From assembly GCF_025847205.1 (NCBI RefSeq), contig NZ_JAOYTH010000004.1, positions 124,001 through 188,000 of the forward strand: a stretch of DNA of 64,000 nucleotides, given 5' to 3'. Shown piece by piece: positions 26,097 through 39,527 of this stretch. How positions within the stretch are numbered: the stretch's first letter is position 1; the number at the start of each line of letters is the position of its first letter. Origin of the DNA: Pararhizobium sp. YC-54. Its GTDB lineage: Bacteria; Pseudomonadota; Alphaproteobacteria; Rhizobiales; Rhizobiaceae. A model generated the notes under the pieces. It had not been told where the DNA came from. It saw nothing but the letters and a program-made list of their open reading frames with translations, and searched no databases. A program made the translations under genes and the position numbers.

Positions 26097-26573
26097 ATGC
26101 GTCACGTTGATTTTTCCCCCCTTTACCGTTCCACGGTCGGTTTCGACCGTCTCTTCACCATGCTCGACAGTCTCGGCCAGCCGGACCAGTCGCAGACCTA
26201 TCCGCCCTATAATATCGAGCGGACCGGCGAGAGCACCTACCGGATCACCATGGCCGTTGCCGGTTTTGACGAAAGCGAACTTTCGATCGAAGCCCGCGAA
26301 CACACTTTGACCGTCAAGGGTGAGAAGAGCGAAGAAAAGGCAAGCGACAACCAGTTCCTGTATCGCGGCATCGCCAAGCGCGCTTTCGAGCGCCGCTTCC
26401 AGCTCGCCGACCACGTGGAAATCCAGTCCGCTTCGCTGAAGAACGGCCTGCTTCACATCGACCTCCTGCGCGAGATCCCGGAAGCCGCCAAGCCGCGCCG
26501 CATCGACATCGTTGCCGCGCAGTCGGCGCCGAAGCAGATCGAAGCAACCCAGGTCAGCGGCAGCACCAGCTAA
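26097..26573 (+). CDS. Small heat-shock protein, Hsp20/IbpA type
   Basis: The 158-residue protein has the alpha-crystallin domain at about residues 35-130, with YPPYNIERTGESTYRITMAVAGF, the stretch LTVKGEK and the closing LKNGLLHIDLLREIPEA. It is a cytosolic holdase that binds unfolding proteins and passes them to DnaK. The ATG at 26097 is chosen over the longer frame because AGAGGA precedes it and the protein then begins MRHVDFSPLYRSTVGFDRLF, typical of rhizobial HspA-class proteins. A heat-shock promoter and ROSE-like leader precede it; a bidirectional terminator follows. Confidence 0.94.
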   Translation: MRHVDFSPLYRSTVGFDRLFTMLDSLGQPDQSQTYPPYNIERTGESTYRITMAVAGFDESELSIEAREHTLTVKGEKSEEKASDNQFLYRGIAKRAFERRFQLADHVEIQSASLKNGLLHIDLLREIPEAAKPRRIDIVAAQSAPKQIEATQVSGSTS

Positions 26574-26600
26574 GCGATTGCACCTGATCGAGGATTGAGG

Positions 26601-26624
26601 AACGGCGCCCGAAAGGGCGCCGTT
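26601..26624. terminator. Bidirectional terminator between hsp20 and the SBF-like gene
   Basis: AACGGCGCCC-GAAA-GGGCGCCGTT is a perfect 10-base-pair stem with a GAAA loop between two convergent genes. Only short T runs flank it, so it may serve both directions with moderate strength. Confidence 0.7.
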
Positions 26625-26626
26625 TC

Positions 26627-27625
26627 CTATTGTGCGGCTGCCTGAGCTGTCGCTTCGGCCTGGCGGCGCCCGCCGCGTTCGGCATATTTCTGGGCAATCA
26701 CGGCGCAGGCCATCAGCTGGATCTGGTGGAACAGCATCAGGGGCAGGACGATGCTGCCGATACTCTGGCCGGCGAAGATGACGTTGGCCATCGGCACGCC
26801 GCTGGCAAGGCTCTTCTTTGAGCCGCAGAAGGTGATGGCGATCTCGTCTTGCCTCGAAAAGCCGAGCAGGCGGCTGCCGACCATCGTGACAACAAGCACG
26901 ATGGCGAGAAGCAGAATGTCGAGGACGATGACGACTGCGATGTCGCGGACGGAGAATGTGCTCCAGATACTTTCCGTCACCGCATCGCTGAAGGCGAGAT
27001 AGACGACCATCAGGATCGAGCCGCGATCGACCGGCATCAAAAGCTTTTTGCGGGCGCGGATGAAATTGCCGATCCATGGCTCAAGCACTTGGCCGAGGAT
27101 GAACGGGGCGAGCAATTGCAGGAGGATCTGTTCCAGCGCATCGAAAGAAAAGCCCCCATGGCCGCCGGTTGCAAACAGCAGGCCGAGCAGCAGCGGCGTG
27201 AGAAACATGCCAAGGATATTGGAGGCGGACGCCGCGCAGATGGCGGCGGGAACATTACCGCCGGCCATCGAGGTGAAGGCAATCGACGATTGGACGGTCG
27301 AAGGCAGGACGCAGAGAAAGAGAATGCCGGTATAGAGCGCCGGCGGCAGAAGCGTTTGAGGCAGGAAGCCGACGGCAAGGCCGAGCAGCGGAAAGAGCAC
27401 GAAGGTCGATGCCAGGATGACGAGATGAAGCCGCCAGTGCAGCACGCCTGCGACCACGACGTCACGCGAAAGCCGGGCGCCGTGCAGGAAGAACAGAAGG
27501 CCGATGGCGATCTTTGTTGCCAGACCGAACCATTCGGCAGGTTCGCCCGAAATGGGCAGCAGCGAGGCGAGAACCATCGTAGAGACGAGAAGGATGGTGA
27601 ACGTATCGGGCAGGAAGCGGCGCAT
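26627..27625 (-). CDS. SBF-like bile acid:sodium symporter family transporter (YfeH/Rch1 type)
   Basis: The 332-residue inner-membrane protein has about ten hydrophobic segments. Features of the SBF-like group are LLFFLHGARLSRD near residue 50, VLPSTVQSSIAFTSMAGGNVPAA near 110, and FCGSKKSLASGVPMANVIFAG near 280. Members are related to bile acid:sodium symporters and to YfeH; the transported solute in bacteria is not established. It is divergent from a LysR gene with 92 bases between starts, so substrate-dependent control by that regulator is likely. Confidence 0.85.
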   Translation of the reverse strand: MRRFLPDTFTILLVSTMVLASLLPISGEPAEWFGLATKIAIGLLFFLHGARLSRDVVVAGVLHWRLHLVILASTFVLFPLLGLAVGFLPQTLLPPALYTGILFLCVLPSTVQSSIAFTSMAGGNVPAAICAASASNILGMFLTPLLLGLLFATGGHGGFSFDALEQILLQLLAPFILGQVLEPWIGNFIRARKKLLMPVDRGSILMVVYLAFSDAVTESIWSTFSVRDIAVVIVLDILLLAIVLVVTMVGSRLLGFSRQDEIAITFCGSKKSLASGVPMANVIFAGQSIGSIVLPLMLFHQIQLMACAVIAQKYAERGGRRQAEATAQAAAQ

Positions 27626-27717
27626 GTCGGTCGTCCGGATTGAAATCTGATGGCGACATCATTGTCATTGTGATATCGAATGCAAGAAATAACGATTATT
27701 ACAAAACAGGATGACAA

Positions 27718-28596
27718 ATGCTCGATCTGGTGCAGCTTCGCAGTTTCCTCGCGGTCGAGCAGATGGCGAGCTTTACCTTAGCGGCGGAGAGGCTGGGGCT
27801 CGGGCAATCGACGGTCAGCCAGCATATTCGCCGGCTGGAAGCCGATCTCGGCCGCAAGCTTGTCGAGCGCGACACGCATCATGTGTCACTGACAGCCGAT
27901 GGCGAGGCGCTGCTTGGTCCGGCCAGGGCCATGCTGTCGCTGGATGGACAGGTGAAATCGCTGTTTGCCGAGCGCAGCCTGCACGGCCGGCTGCATCTCG
28001 GCGTCTCGGAAGATTTCGTCATGAGCCGTCTTCCGGCCGTGCTTGAGGATTTTACCCGGGCGCATGCTTCGGTCGATCTCGAGCTGACCGTGGCTTTGAG
28101 CGGCACGCTCTACCAGATGCAGGATGAAGGCGCGCTCGATCTGGTGCTGGCCAAGCGGCGGATCGGCGATGCACGCGGCCAGCTGGTCTATCGCGAGCCG
28201 CTGGTCTGGCTGGCACGCGATCCGGAGCGGGTGATGCGCGGCGATGTCCTGCCGCTGATCGCCTTTCCGCCGCCGAGTATCACCCGCAGCGTCGCATTGG
28301 AGGCGCTTGAGCGGGTGGGCGTACCGTGGCGGATTGTCTGCACCTGCGGCAGCCTTAGTGGCCTGACGGCTGCTGCCCGCGCCGGAATGGGTGTCCTGGT
28401 GCAGCCGCGCAGCATGGCGCCAGCCGGTCTGCGGGAGATCACCTCGGAGCGGCTGCCGCGGCTTGAGGACGTGGAGTTCGTGCTGGTGGCGCGGCGCGGC
28501 GCGGACAGGGCGCTGGTGAAGGCCCTGTCCGGCGAGATATTGGCCACGGTCGGCGGCCTGCAGGCGGTTGCCGGGGCAGGCAAAGCGGCGCTCTGA
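27718..28596 (+). CDS. LysR family transcriptional regulator
   Basis: The 292 residues begin with a LysR helix-turn-helix (LVQLRSFLAVEQMASFTLAAERLGLGQSTVSQHIRRLE, residues about 4-41) and continue with a substrate-binding domain that starts HGRLHLGVSEDF. It is divergent from the SBF-like transporter and probably controls it. The AT-rich gap CATTGTCATTGTGATATCGAATG includes a T-N11-A-type pattern, but I cannot single out one site. The gene abuts the convergent threonine aldolase gene without a terminator. Confidence 0.9.
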   Translation: MLDLVQLRSFLAVEQMASFTLAAERLGLGQSTVSQHIRRLEADLGRKLVERDTHHVSLTADGEALLGPARAMLSLDGQVKSLFAERSLHGRLHLGVSEDFVMSRLPAVLEDFTRAHASVDLELTVALSGTLYQMQDEGALDLVLAKRRIGDARGQLVYREPLVWLARDPERVMRGDVLPLIAFPPPSITRSVALEALERVGVPWRIVCTCGSLSGLTAAARAGMGVLVQPRSMAPAGLREITSERLPRLEDVEFVLVARRGADRALVKALSGEILATVGGLQAVAGAGKAAL

Positions 28597-29643
28597 TCAA
28601 AGGGCTTTCAGGAACTGGTTCACATCATCAGCCGTCGTCGCGAAGCTGGTGACCAGGCGGTAGAGGCCTTCATCCTCAGCAACGGAACTCGACAGCGTGT
28701 GCGGTACCGGCCAGTCGTAGAAGACGGCGCCATCGGCCTGAAGCTTTGTTGCAGTCGCCTTTTTCAGGATCACGAACAGCTCGTTGGAACCGCTCGGCCA
28801 GGCGAGCCGCGTGCTGCTCGATGCCTCGATGCCCTTTGCCAGCTGGTTTGCCATGCCGTTGGCGTGGCGGGCGAGATCGAGCCAGAGGCCGCCTTCGAGA
28901 TAGGCGTCGAACTGGGCGGCAATAAAGCGGGATTTCGAGAAGAGCTGGGCGGAACGCTTGCGCAGGTAGTGCATCTGCTGAGCCTTGGCAGGATCGAACA
29001 GGATCAGCGCCTCCGCACACCAGCAGCCGTTCTTGGTGCCGCCAAAGGAGAGCAGGTCGATGCCGCGCTTCCAGGTCATCTCGGCCGGCGTGGTGTCGAG
29101 CGTCACCAGCGCGTTGGCGAAGCGGGCGCCGTCCATGTGCAGCGGCAGGTGGTATTTCCGGGCAATCGCCGCGATCTTGTCGATTTCATCAAGGCCATAG
29201 ACCGTGCCGGCTTCGGTTGCCTGTGTTATCGTGATCGCCATCGGCTGGCCGCCATGGACGAAGCCGGGCGGGAAGCGCTTGATTTCGGTTTCCAGTTTCA
29301 GCGGGTCGATCTTGCCGATGAGGCCATCGACCGGGGCAAGCCTGGCGCCATGCGAAAAAAACTCCGGGGCGCCGCATTCATCGACATTCACATGCGCCTC
29401 ACGGTGGCAGAAGACGTGGCCACCGGGGCGGTTGGCACTGGCGAGCGCCAGCGAATTGGCGGCGGTTCCGGTAGCGACGAAGAACACGGCGACATCGCGC
29501 TCGAACACCTCCGACAGCGTCTTCTCGACCTTCTTGTCAAGGTCGCTCGTGCCATAGGCCGACGCAAAGCCCCCGGCCGCCTTGACGAGGCTTTCGGCAA
29601 TCACGGGATGGGCGCCCGCCCAGTTGTCGGAGGAAAAGATCAT
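28597..29643 (-). CDS. ltaE: Low-specificity L-threonine aldolase
   Basis: The 348-residue PLP enzyme cleaves L-threonine and L-allo-threonine to glycine and acetaldehyde. The N terminus FSSDNWAGAHP is the family start, so the ATG at 29643 is preferred over the longer frame. AGGA lies about 10 bases upstream. The PLP lysine is in LLSFGGTKNGCW, and HMDGARFANA holds the cofactor-binding Asp and Arg. It is alone in its transcription unit and converges on the LysR gene with adjacent stop codons. Confidence 0.9.
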   Translation of the reverse strand: MIFSSDNWAGAHPVIAESLVKAAGGFASAYGTSDLDKKVEKTLSEVFERDVAVFFVATGTAANSLALASANRPGGHVFCHREAHVNVDECGAPEFFSHGARLAPVDGLIGKIDPLKLETEIKRFPPGFVHGGQPMAITITQATEAGTVYGLDEIDKIAAIARKYHLPLHMDGARFANALVTLDTTPAEMTWKRGIDLLSFGGTKNGCWCAEALILFDPAKAQQMHYLRKRSAQLFSKSRFIAAQFDAYLEGGLWLDLARHANGMANQLAKGIEASSSTRLAWPSGSNELFVILKKATATKLQADGAVFYDWPVPHTLSSSVAEDEGLYRLVTSFATTADDVNQFLKAL

Positions 29644-30208
29644 CGATGTGGTCCTGTGTTTTCGGGGGAAATAGCGCCCCGATTGCTTGGTTACTGGAGA
29701 CCATACGGATGCCGCCGCGGCAATCAATCCACCGGAGGCGAGATAAGGACAATGTCAGACCAGTTTGAAACCAAATTGAAGAAAAGAAGGCGTTGCCGAA
29801 ACAAAATTACAAAAATGCGAAATTAACCGCAATGTTCGGTAAAATCGGGTCGAATATTTTGCATGAGTGGTCTTGCAGAGGAGGGTGGTTTCTGGCATAG
29901 AGCCTATGAAATAGGACAGCAAGACTGTCCTATTTCGGTCTCAAGACCGGAAGGACGCCGGAAAGCCCGCCTGATGCGGCTGCCGGCTGACGATTGTAGA
30001 CCGCGCCGGACGCTTGTTGTCCGGGCCGGCGGGACAGTCGCGATGGTCGCGAGCACTCTGTGCCTGATGCAGTCAATGCTTCATTTGCGACCGGATCAGG
30101 ATCATGCAACGATAATGCCAGTGCCAGCCTCGACGGGAAACTTGCCCGCAAAAGCCTGCCTGGACTGCGGAAATATCCGGCCGTGCCGGGTTAACAGGAG
30201 GGAAGACG
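29644..30208. other. 565-base intergenic region between ltaE and gltB with a strong inverted repeat
   Basis: No supported gene lies here. It must carry the promoters of ltaE and gltBD. The left part (29760-29860) is AT-rich. At 29908-29936 lies a perfect 12-base inverted repeat with a 5-base loop, described separately. The frame open from 29863 to 30273 overlaps gltB and lacks a ribosome site and coding character. Confidence 0.5.
29908..29936. repeat. Perfect 12-base inverted repeat in the gltB upstream region
   Basis: The arms are GAAATAGGACAG and CTGTCCTATTTC, with CAAGA between them. A smaller hairpin, CGGTC-TCAA-GACCG, begins at its last base. No T tract follows on either strand, so it is not a terminator. 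It could be an operator for a dimeric regulator or an RNA hairpin in a long leader. I do not recognise the motif. Confidence 0.75.
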
Positions 30209-34930
<4,722 letters not shown>

Positions 34931-34948
34931 CCGCCGATCTGTGACAAC

Positions 34949-34978
34949 GCACCCCTGTGGCCCTAGGCACGGGGGTGC
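34949..34978 (+). repeat. Hairpin in the gltB-gltD spacer
   Basis: The arms GCACCCC-t-GTG and CAC-g-GGGGTGC pair over 10 positions with one internal mismatch and an 8-base loop. It has no T tract. It stands 18 bases after the gltB stop and 53 bases before gltD, so it could protect or set the level of gltB mRNA relative to gltD. Confidence 0.6.
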
Positions 34979-35031
34979 ATCTGGCGCGCTCAAGCGAGCG
35001 TCTACTCGGATTAGAGATATCAGGAATTACG

Positions 35032-36486
35032 ATGGGCAAGGTTACAGGCTTCATGGAAATCGACCGGCAGCTGGCAAAGTATCAGCCGGCATCGGACCGC
35101 ATTCGGCATTTCCGCGAATTCACAATCCCGATGTCGGACCCGGAAGTGCAGAAACAGGCGGCGCGCTGCATGGACTGTGGCATCCCCTATTGCCATGGCC
35201 CGACCGGCTGCCCGGTGCACAACCAGATCCCCGACTGGAACGATCTGGTCTATAACGGCAACTGGGATGAGGCGATCCGCAACCTGCACTCGACCAATAA
35301 TTTTCCGGAGTTCACCGGCCGTATCTGCCCGGCGCCGTGCGAGGAAGCCTGCACGCTGAACCTGGAAGATGCCCCGGTGGCGATCAAGACCGTCGAGCAG
35401 GCCATCGCCGACAAGGCCTATGAAATGGGCTATATCGTGCCGCAGCCGGCCGTCGTGAAGACCGGCAGACGCGTGGCGGTCATCGGTTCTGGCCCCGCCG
35501 GCATGGCCGCGGCCCAGCAGCTGGCCCGCGCCGGTCACGAGGTTCATGTCTTTGAGCGGGAGAGCAAGCCCGGCGGCCTGCTGCGCTACGGCATCCCGGA
35601 CTTCAAGATGGAAAAGAACTTCATCGATCGCCGCGTCGACCAGATGCGCGGCGAAGGCGTCACCTTCCATTGCGGCGTCAATGTCGGGGTCGATCGTACC
35701 GTTGACAGCCTGAGCGCCGAACACGATGCCGTGCTCTATTGCGGCGGTTCGGAAACTCCACGCGACGCGGGTATTCCGGGTGTCGAATTTACCGGCGTTC
35801 ATGACGCGATGCCCTATCTCGTCCAGCAGAACCGCCGCGTCGGCCGCGAAAACATCGACAGTGTCGGCTGGCCTTCGAACCCGATTCTGGCCGGTGGCAA
35901 GCATATCGTCGTTGTCGGCGGTGGCGATACCGCATCCGACTGCGTCGGCACCGCATTCCGCCAGGGCGCCGTCAAGGTTACCCAGCTCGACATCCGCCCG
36001 CAGCCGCCGGAAAAGGAAGACAAGCTCGCCGTCTGGCCGTTCTGGGCCACCAAGATGCGCACCTCGTCATCGCAGGCCGAAGGCGCCGTGCGCGAATTTC
36101 AGGTGGCAACGCTCGAGTTCGTCGGCGAAGACGGCGTACTGACCGGCGTCAAGTGCTGCCAGGTCGATGAGCGCCGCAAGCCGATCGCCGGCACGGAATT
36201 CGTCATCAAGGCTGATCTGGCCTTCATCGCCATCGGTTTCAGCGGTCCGTTCACCGACAGCGTCCTCAAGGATCTTAGCGGCAAGCTGACGATCAACACC
36301 GACCGCCGTGGCTCGACCAACGTCGTTGCCAACGACACGGACTACAAGACATCCGTGGACAAGCTCTGGGTCGCGGGTGACGTCCGCCGCGGCCAGTCGC
36401 TGGTTGTCTGGGCAATCCGCGAAGGCCGCCAGGCGGCACGCGCCATCGACGAAGCGCTGATGGGCTCGACGGTCCTGCCGCGGTAA
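35032..36486 (+). CDS. gltD: Glutamate synthase (NADPH), small subunit
   Basis: GltD passes electrons from NADPH through FAD and iron-sulfur clusters to GltB. The 484 residues include the cluster ligands C46, C49, C54 and C60 in [17 protein letters not shown] and C99, C103 and C107 in [14 protein letters not shown]. The FAD fold has [15 protein letters not shown] near 147-161, and the NADPH fold has [13 protein letters not shown]. The ATG at 35032 with AGGA 7-10 bases upstream is chosen because [13 protein letters not shown] is the family start; the longer frame covers the hairpin. A strong terminator follows. Confidence 0.97.
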   Translation: MGKVTGFMEIDRQLAKYQPASDRIRHFREFTIPMSDPEVQKQAARCMDCGIPYCHGPTGCPVHNQIPDWNDLVYNGNWDEAIRNLHSTNNFPEFTGRICPAPCEEACTLNLEDAPVAIKTVEQAIADKAYEMGYIVPQPAVVKTGRRVAVIGSGPAGMAAAQQLARAGHEVHVFERESKPGGLLRYGIPDFKMEKNFIDRRVDQMRGEGVTFHCGVNVGVDRTVDSLSAEHDAVLYCGGSETPRDAGIPGVEFTGVHDAMPYLVQQNRRVGRENIDSVGWPSNPILAGGKHIVVVGGGDTASDCVGTAFRQGAVKVTQLDIRPQPPEKEDKLAVWPFWATKMRTSSSQAEGAVREFQVATLEFVGEDGVLTGVKCCQVDERRKPIAGTEFVIKADLAFIAIGFSGPFTDSVLKDLSGKLTINTDRRGSTNVVANDTDYKTSVDKLWVAGDVRRGQSLVVWAIREGRQAARAIDEALMGSTVLPR

Positions 36487-36522
36487 GGCAGGACCGACGT
36501 AGGGTTTCGATCCGTCACGCAG

Positions 36523-36549
36523 AGGCTCCGCACGACGCGGGGCCTTTTT
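36523..36549 (+). terminator. Intrinsic terminator of gltBD
   Basis: AGGCTCCGC-ACGAC-GCGGGGCCT forms a 9-base-pair stem with one G-U pair and runs into five T residues. It starts 37 bases past the gltD stop. Confidence 0.85.
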
Positions 36550-36593
36550 CGCGAACAGGCTTTGCGGCCGTCTCGTTGGTTGCCTTCGGTGCC

Positions 36594-37814
36594 TCAATTC
36601 CTGATGACGGGATTGCTGATTACCGTCTCTGGCTTTGCCAGCCGGAAGTCGTCCACACGCCCTGGCGGCGCTTCCGCGACGTCGCCCTTTTCAACCAGAC
36701 GGTCGCGCGGACTTTTGCCGTTGCTGGTCAGCACCGCTCCGCCACCAAGAAGGGTAGCGCTACCGTCCAGATCGGGGTCGTCAAGGCTGATCGGCTGGGT
36801 CTGGATAATATCCTCGTTGGCCGTGGGGACGGCAACGACGAGGTCCTTCATGCCATCGGCACCGGGAATGTCCTGAGCCGAGGCAGCGGCGTCGCCCAAA
36901 AGCTTGCGGATATCCTTTTCGACATAGAAGGCAAGCTTGCGTTTGCCGGCCTTGGTGAGGTTGATACCGTCCGATCCGCGCAGGCGGACCTGCTGACCGT
37001 TGATGTCGGAGCCGGTCATGACGAATTTCCCGGCTTCATCGACGAAACCATCCCAGATGTCGATGAAAGTGCCACCAGCCTTTTCGGCCTGCGTGCGGAA
37101 GATGCCGTTCAGGGTGACCATATCGGCGGTCATCGACGTCGACTGGAAAGGCGGCATGCCGACCCAGAGCAGCGGCGTCTTGTCCTTGCGGGCGAGTGCT
37201 GCGAACGCTTCGGTGCGGCGGGTATATTCAGCCAGCCAGCGGTCGCTGCGGAATTTCTCCTTCTCGCCGCCGATCGACATCTGCTGGCGTTCGTTGGCGC
37301 CGAGGCTAATGATGATCAACGCAGGTTTTGTTTCCGTGATGTAAGCCGGCAGGTTCTCCTGCCAATTGAAATAGTCGGCGCGCACCAGGCCGGATGAGCC
37401 ATTGGCACGGGTTTCAATGACGATGCCGGGGGTTGTCTCGAACGCGGTCTTCAGGCCATCGCCGAGGCTGCCGGCCATGAAGTCGCCGACGACCAGCACC
37501 TTCTTGGCCGCCTCCAGTTTCTCGACGACGACGGGAGCTGGCTCGGCCCGGGCGGGCTTTGCCTTCTGCTGCGTCTTTCGCGCCTTGGGGCGTTGCCGCG
37601 GCTGTCTCTGCCGGGGCTCGTAGATCGGGACGTCGTCATAGACGGGTGGCGGTTGCCTGCGGCCGAACCCGAACAGCATGTCGAGAATGGTTCGGCGCTC
37701 CTGCGCTTGCGCCTGACGCGGCGGTTCCATGACGAATGCAGTCAAGCCGATCGCGATGACGATCAGGCCGTTGAGCAGTCGGGGAAGGCCGTTGCTCATG
37801 TCTCTGCCGCTCAT
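36594..37814 (-). CDS. SGNH-hydrolase-like protein (DUF459), exported
   Basis: The 406-residue protein begins with one hydrophobic segment (LLNGLIVIAIGLTAFVM) ending in AQAQ, so it is exported or anchored at the inner membrane. A linker rich in Arg, Pro and Lys follows (about 45-90). The C-terminal part is DUF459, of the SGNH fold: LVVGDFMAGSLGDGL fills block I, SLGANERQQM block III and GSDGINLTKAGKRK block V. The usual GDS serine and the block V histidine do not appear in canonical form. The family sits among envelope and polysaccharide genes. I chose the ATG at 37814; 37799 (MSNGLPRL) is equally possible. Confidence 0.72.
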   Translation of the reverse strand: MSGRDMSNGLPRLLNGLIVIAIGLTAFVMEPPRQAQAQERRTILDMLFGFGRRQPPPVYDDVPIYEPRQRQPRQRPKARKTQQKAKPARAEPAPVVVEKLEAAKKVLVVGDFMAGSLGDGLKTAFETTPGIVIETRANGSSGLVRADYFNWQENLPAYITETKPALIIISLGANERQQMSIGGEKEKFRSDRWLAEYTRRTEAFAALARKDKTPLLWVGMPPFQSTSMTADMVTLNGIFRTQAEKAGGTFIDIWDGFVDEAGKFVMTGSDINGQQVRLRGSDGINLTKAGKRKLAFYVEKDIRKLLGDAAASAQDIPGADGMKDLVVAVPTANEDIIQTQPISLDDPDLDGSATLLGGGAVLTSNGKSPRDRLVEKGDVAEAPPGRVDDFRLAKPETVISNPVIRN

Positions 37815-38003
37815 GCACCTGTTTCGCACTGTTGTGGCCTGCAGTAAATTTAAAGTGTTACGACACCGCGCGTCATGAATGGCGCGCGGCGCTGTAGAAT
37901 GTCTTTGCGCAAGCGCGCAACGCCTCTCTTTGGAAAGGCGTTGCCAGCAAGGATGCATGCGGATTGCGCCACAATTGAGAGCATCTGGCGCCCCTGATCG
38001 GGA

Positions 38004-39224
38004 CTATTTCCGCAAGGCCTTCAGCAGGTGCTGTGTCGGTTCGCCGTCGGGTGACAGGCCATTGCGGTTCTGGAAAGCCTGGATGGCGGCCTTGGAGCCG
38101 GAGCCGAAATTGCCATCGACCTCGCCGTCGTAATAGCCGAGTTCCTTCAGGCGGGACTGCAGCTCGAACTTCTGCTTGATGTCGAGCGAACCGTCCGGAC
38201 GGCTCCATGCCTGCTGCATGCCGCCATAGCCGGCGATCTCGTCTGCCAGAAGGCCGACGCCGAGCGCATAGGAGTCCGAGGCGTTGTAGCGCTTGATGAC
38301 GAAGAAGTTCTTGGTCATCAGGAAGCCAGGGCTGCCGGCCCCGCCGGGCATCTTCAGTTCGGCACGCGTGTCGCCGTTGCGGAAGGCCTTGCCGTTCGGC
38401 CGGGTGAACCCGAGTGCTGCCCACTGGGCGACCGTCTTTGTCTGGCCGGCATACTGGCTGCCGTTCTGCGGCGCCGACACTTCGTAGCCCCAGGTCTGCC
38501 CCGATTGCCAGCCGTTCTTCTTCAACAGATTGGCCGCTGTCGCCAAGGCATCCGGCACCGAGTTCCAGATGTCCTTGTGCCCATTGCCGTCGGCATCGAC
38601 GGCATAGAGCAGGTAGCTGCTCGGTATGAACTGCGTATGTCCCATGGCGCCGGCCCAGGAGCCATTCAGCTCGCGCGGGCTGATGTCGCCATTCTGCAGG
38701 ATCTTCAGAGCGGCGATCAATTGCGTCTTGGCATATTTGGCGCGTTTCGGATCGGCATAGGCAAGGGTGGCCAGAGCGCGCGGCACGTAATGCAGGCGCT
38801 CGTCCTTTTCCAGGACGGCGCCGTAGTTGGACTCCATCGACCAGATGGCCAGGAGCACGCTCCTGTCGATGCCGAAATGGCGCTCCAGAGCGGCGAGCGT
38901 GCGGGCGTGCTTGACCGCCATTTCCTGCCCGACCTTGCGCGTGTAGGGATTGACGCGGCTGTCGATATATTCCCAGATCTTGTGCTTGAACTCGGGCTGA
39001 TAGGCAGCCTTCTCCAGCACGTCCGGGTCGGGCGTCTTGACGCCGGCGAAAGCCTGCCGGTAGGTCGCCTTGGTGATGCCGCTTTTGGCTGCGGTGGCAT
39101 AGAAGCTGTTGATCCAGGTCTCGAAACCCGCGTCGGCTGAGGCTGCTGACGGGGAAAACAGGGCTGCGGCTGTCATAAACGCGGCGGCAGCACAGCGAAG
39201 GAGATTGTGTCGGGTCTTTGTCAT
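38004..39224 (-). CDS. Lytic murein transglycosylase, MltB family, with peptidoglycan-binding domain
   Basis: This 406-residue periplasmic enzyme cleaves the glycan strand of peptidoglycan with formation of 1,6-anhydro ends. A signal peptide ends near SAASA-DAGF (about residue 30). The MltB-type catalytic domain has the acid E131 in AIWSMESNYGAVLE and GAMGHTQFIPSSYLLYAVD. The last 60 residues are a peptidoglycan-binding type 1 domain (QSRLKELGYYDGEVDGNFG). No lipobox is seen, so it is soluble rather than lipid-anchored. Confidence 0.92.
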   Translation of the reverse strand: MTKTRHNLLRCAAAAFMTAAALFSPSAASADAGFETWINSFYATAAKSGITKATYRQAFAGVKTPDPDVLEKAAYQPEFKHKIWEYIDSRVNPYTRKVGQEMAVKHARTLAALERHFGIDRSVLLAIWSMESNYGAVLEKDERLHYVPRALATLAYADPKRAKYAKTQLIAALKILQNGDISPRELNGSWAGAMGHTQFIPSSYLLYAVDADGNGHKDIWNSVPDALATAANLLKKNGWQSGQTWGYEVSAPQNGSQYAGQTKTVAQWAALGFTRPNGKAFRNGDTRAELKMPGGAGSPGFLMTKNFFVIKRYNASDSYALGVGLLADEIAGYGGMQQAWSRPDGSLDIKQKFELQSRLKELGYYDGEVDGNFGSGSKAAIQAFQNRNGLSPDGEPTQHLLKALRK

Positions 39225-39309
39225 CAGCTGTCGTTTCCGTTGGTCGGCGCTCTGCAGCGATCAGGACGGCGATCGGCGGGGCGCAAATTTACAGTCTTAG
39301 AGCCAGCTC

Positions 39310-39330
39310 CATGCATGGGGTTCATGCATG
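39310..39330. repeat. Tandem CATGCATG palindromes between the transglycosylase and galU
   Basis: The 8-base palindrome CATGCATG occurs twice, at 39310-39317 and 39323-39330, 13 bases apart. The 303-base gap (39225-39527) also carries TTGACG near 39456, a possible -35 box for galU. No gene is seen in it. The repeat may be a regulator site or chance. Confidence 0.35.
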
Positions 39331-39527
39331 TGGTTCCATTTTCGGGCCGTTCAGCCAATGAGGCAACTGCCAGAACCGGAATCTTACGAAAATGAAGTCA
39401 ACAAATTCTTTACCATGAATGGGTGGTGCCGTCTTCTTTTGCAAAAAAATAGCTATTTGACGTTTATTCCCTATTGATACAAATCCTAACCGTTTTAAAT
39501 CACAGTGCCGTGATCCTGGAGACGTCA

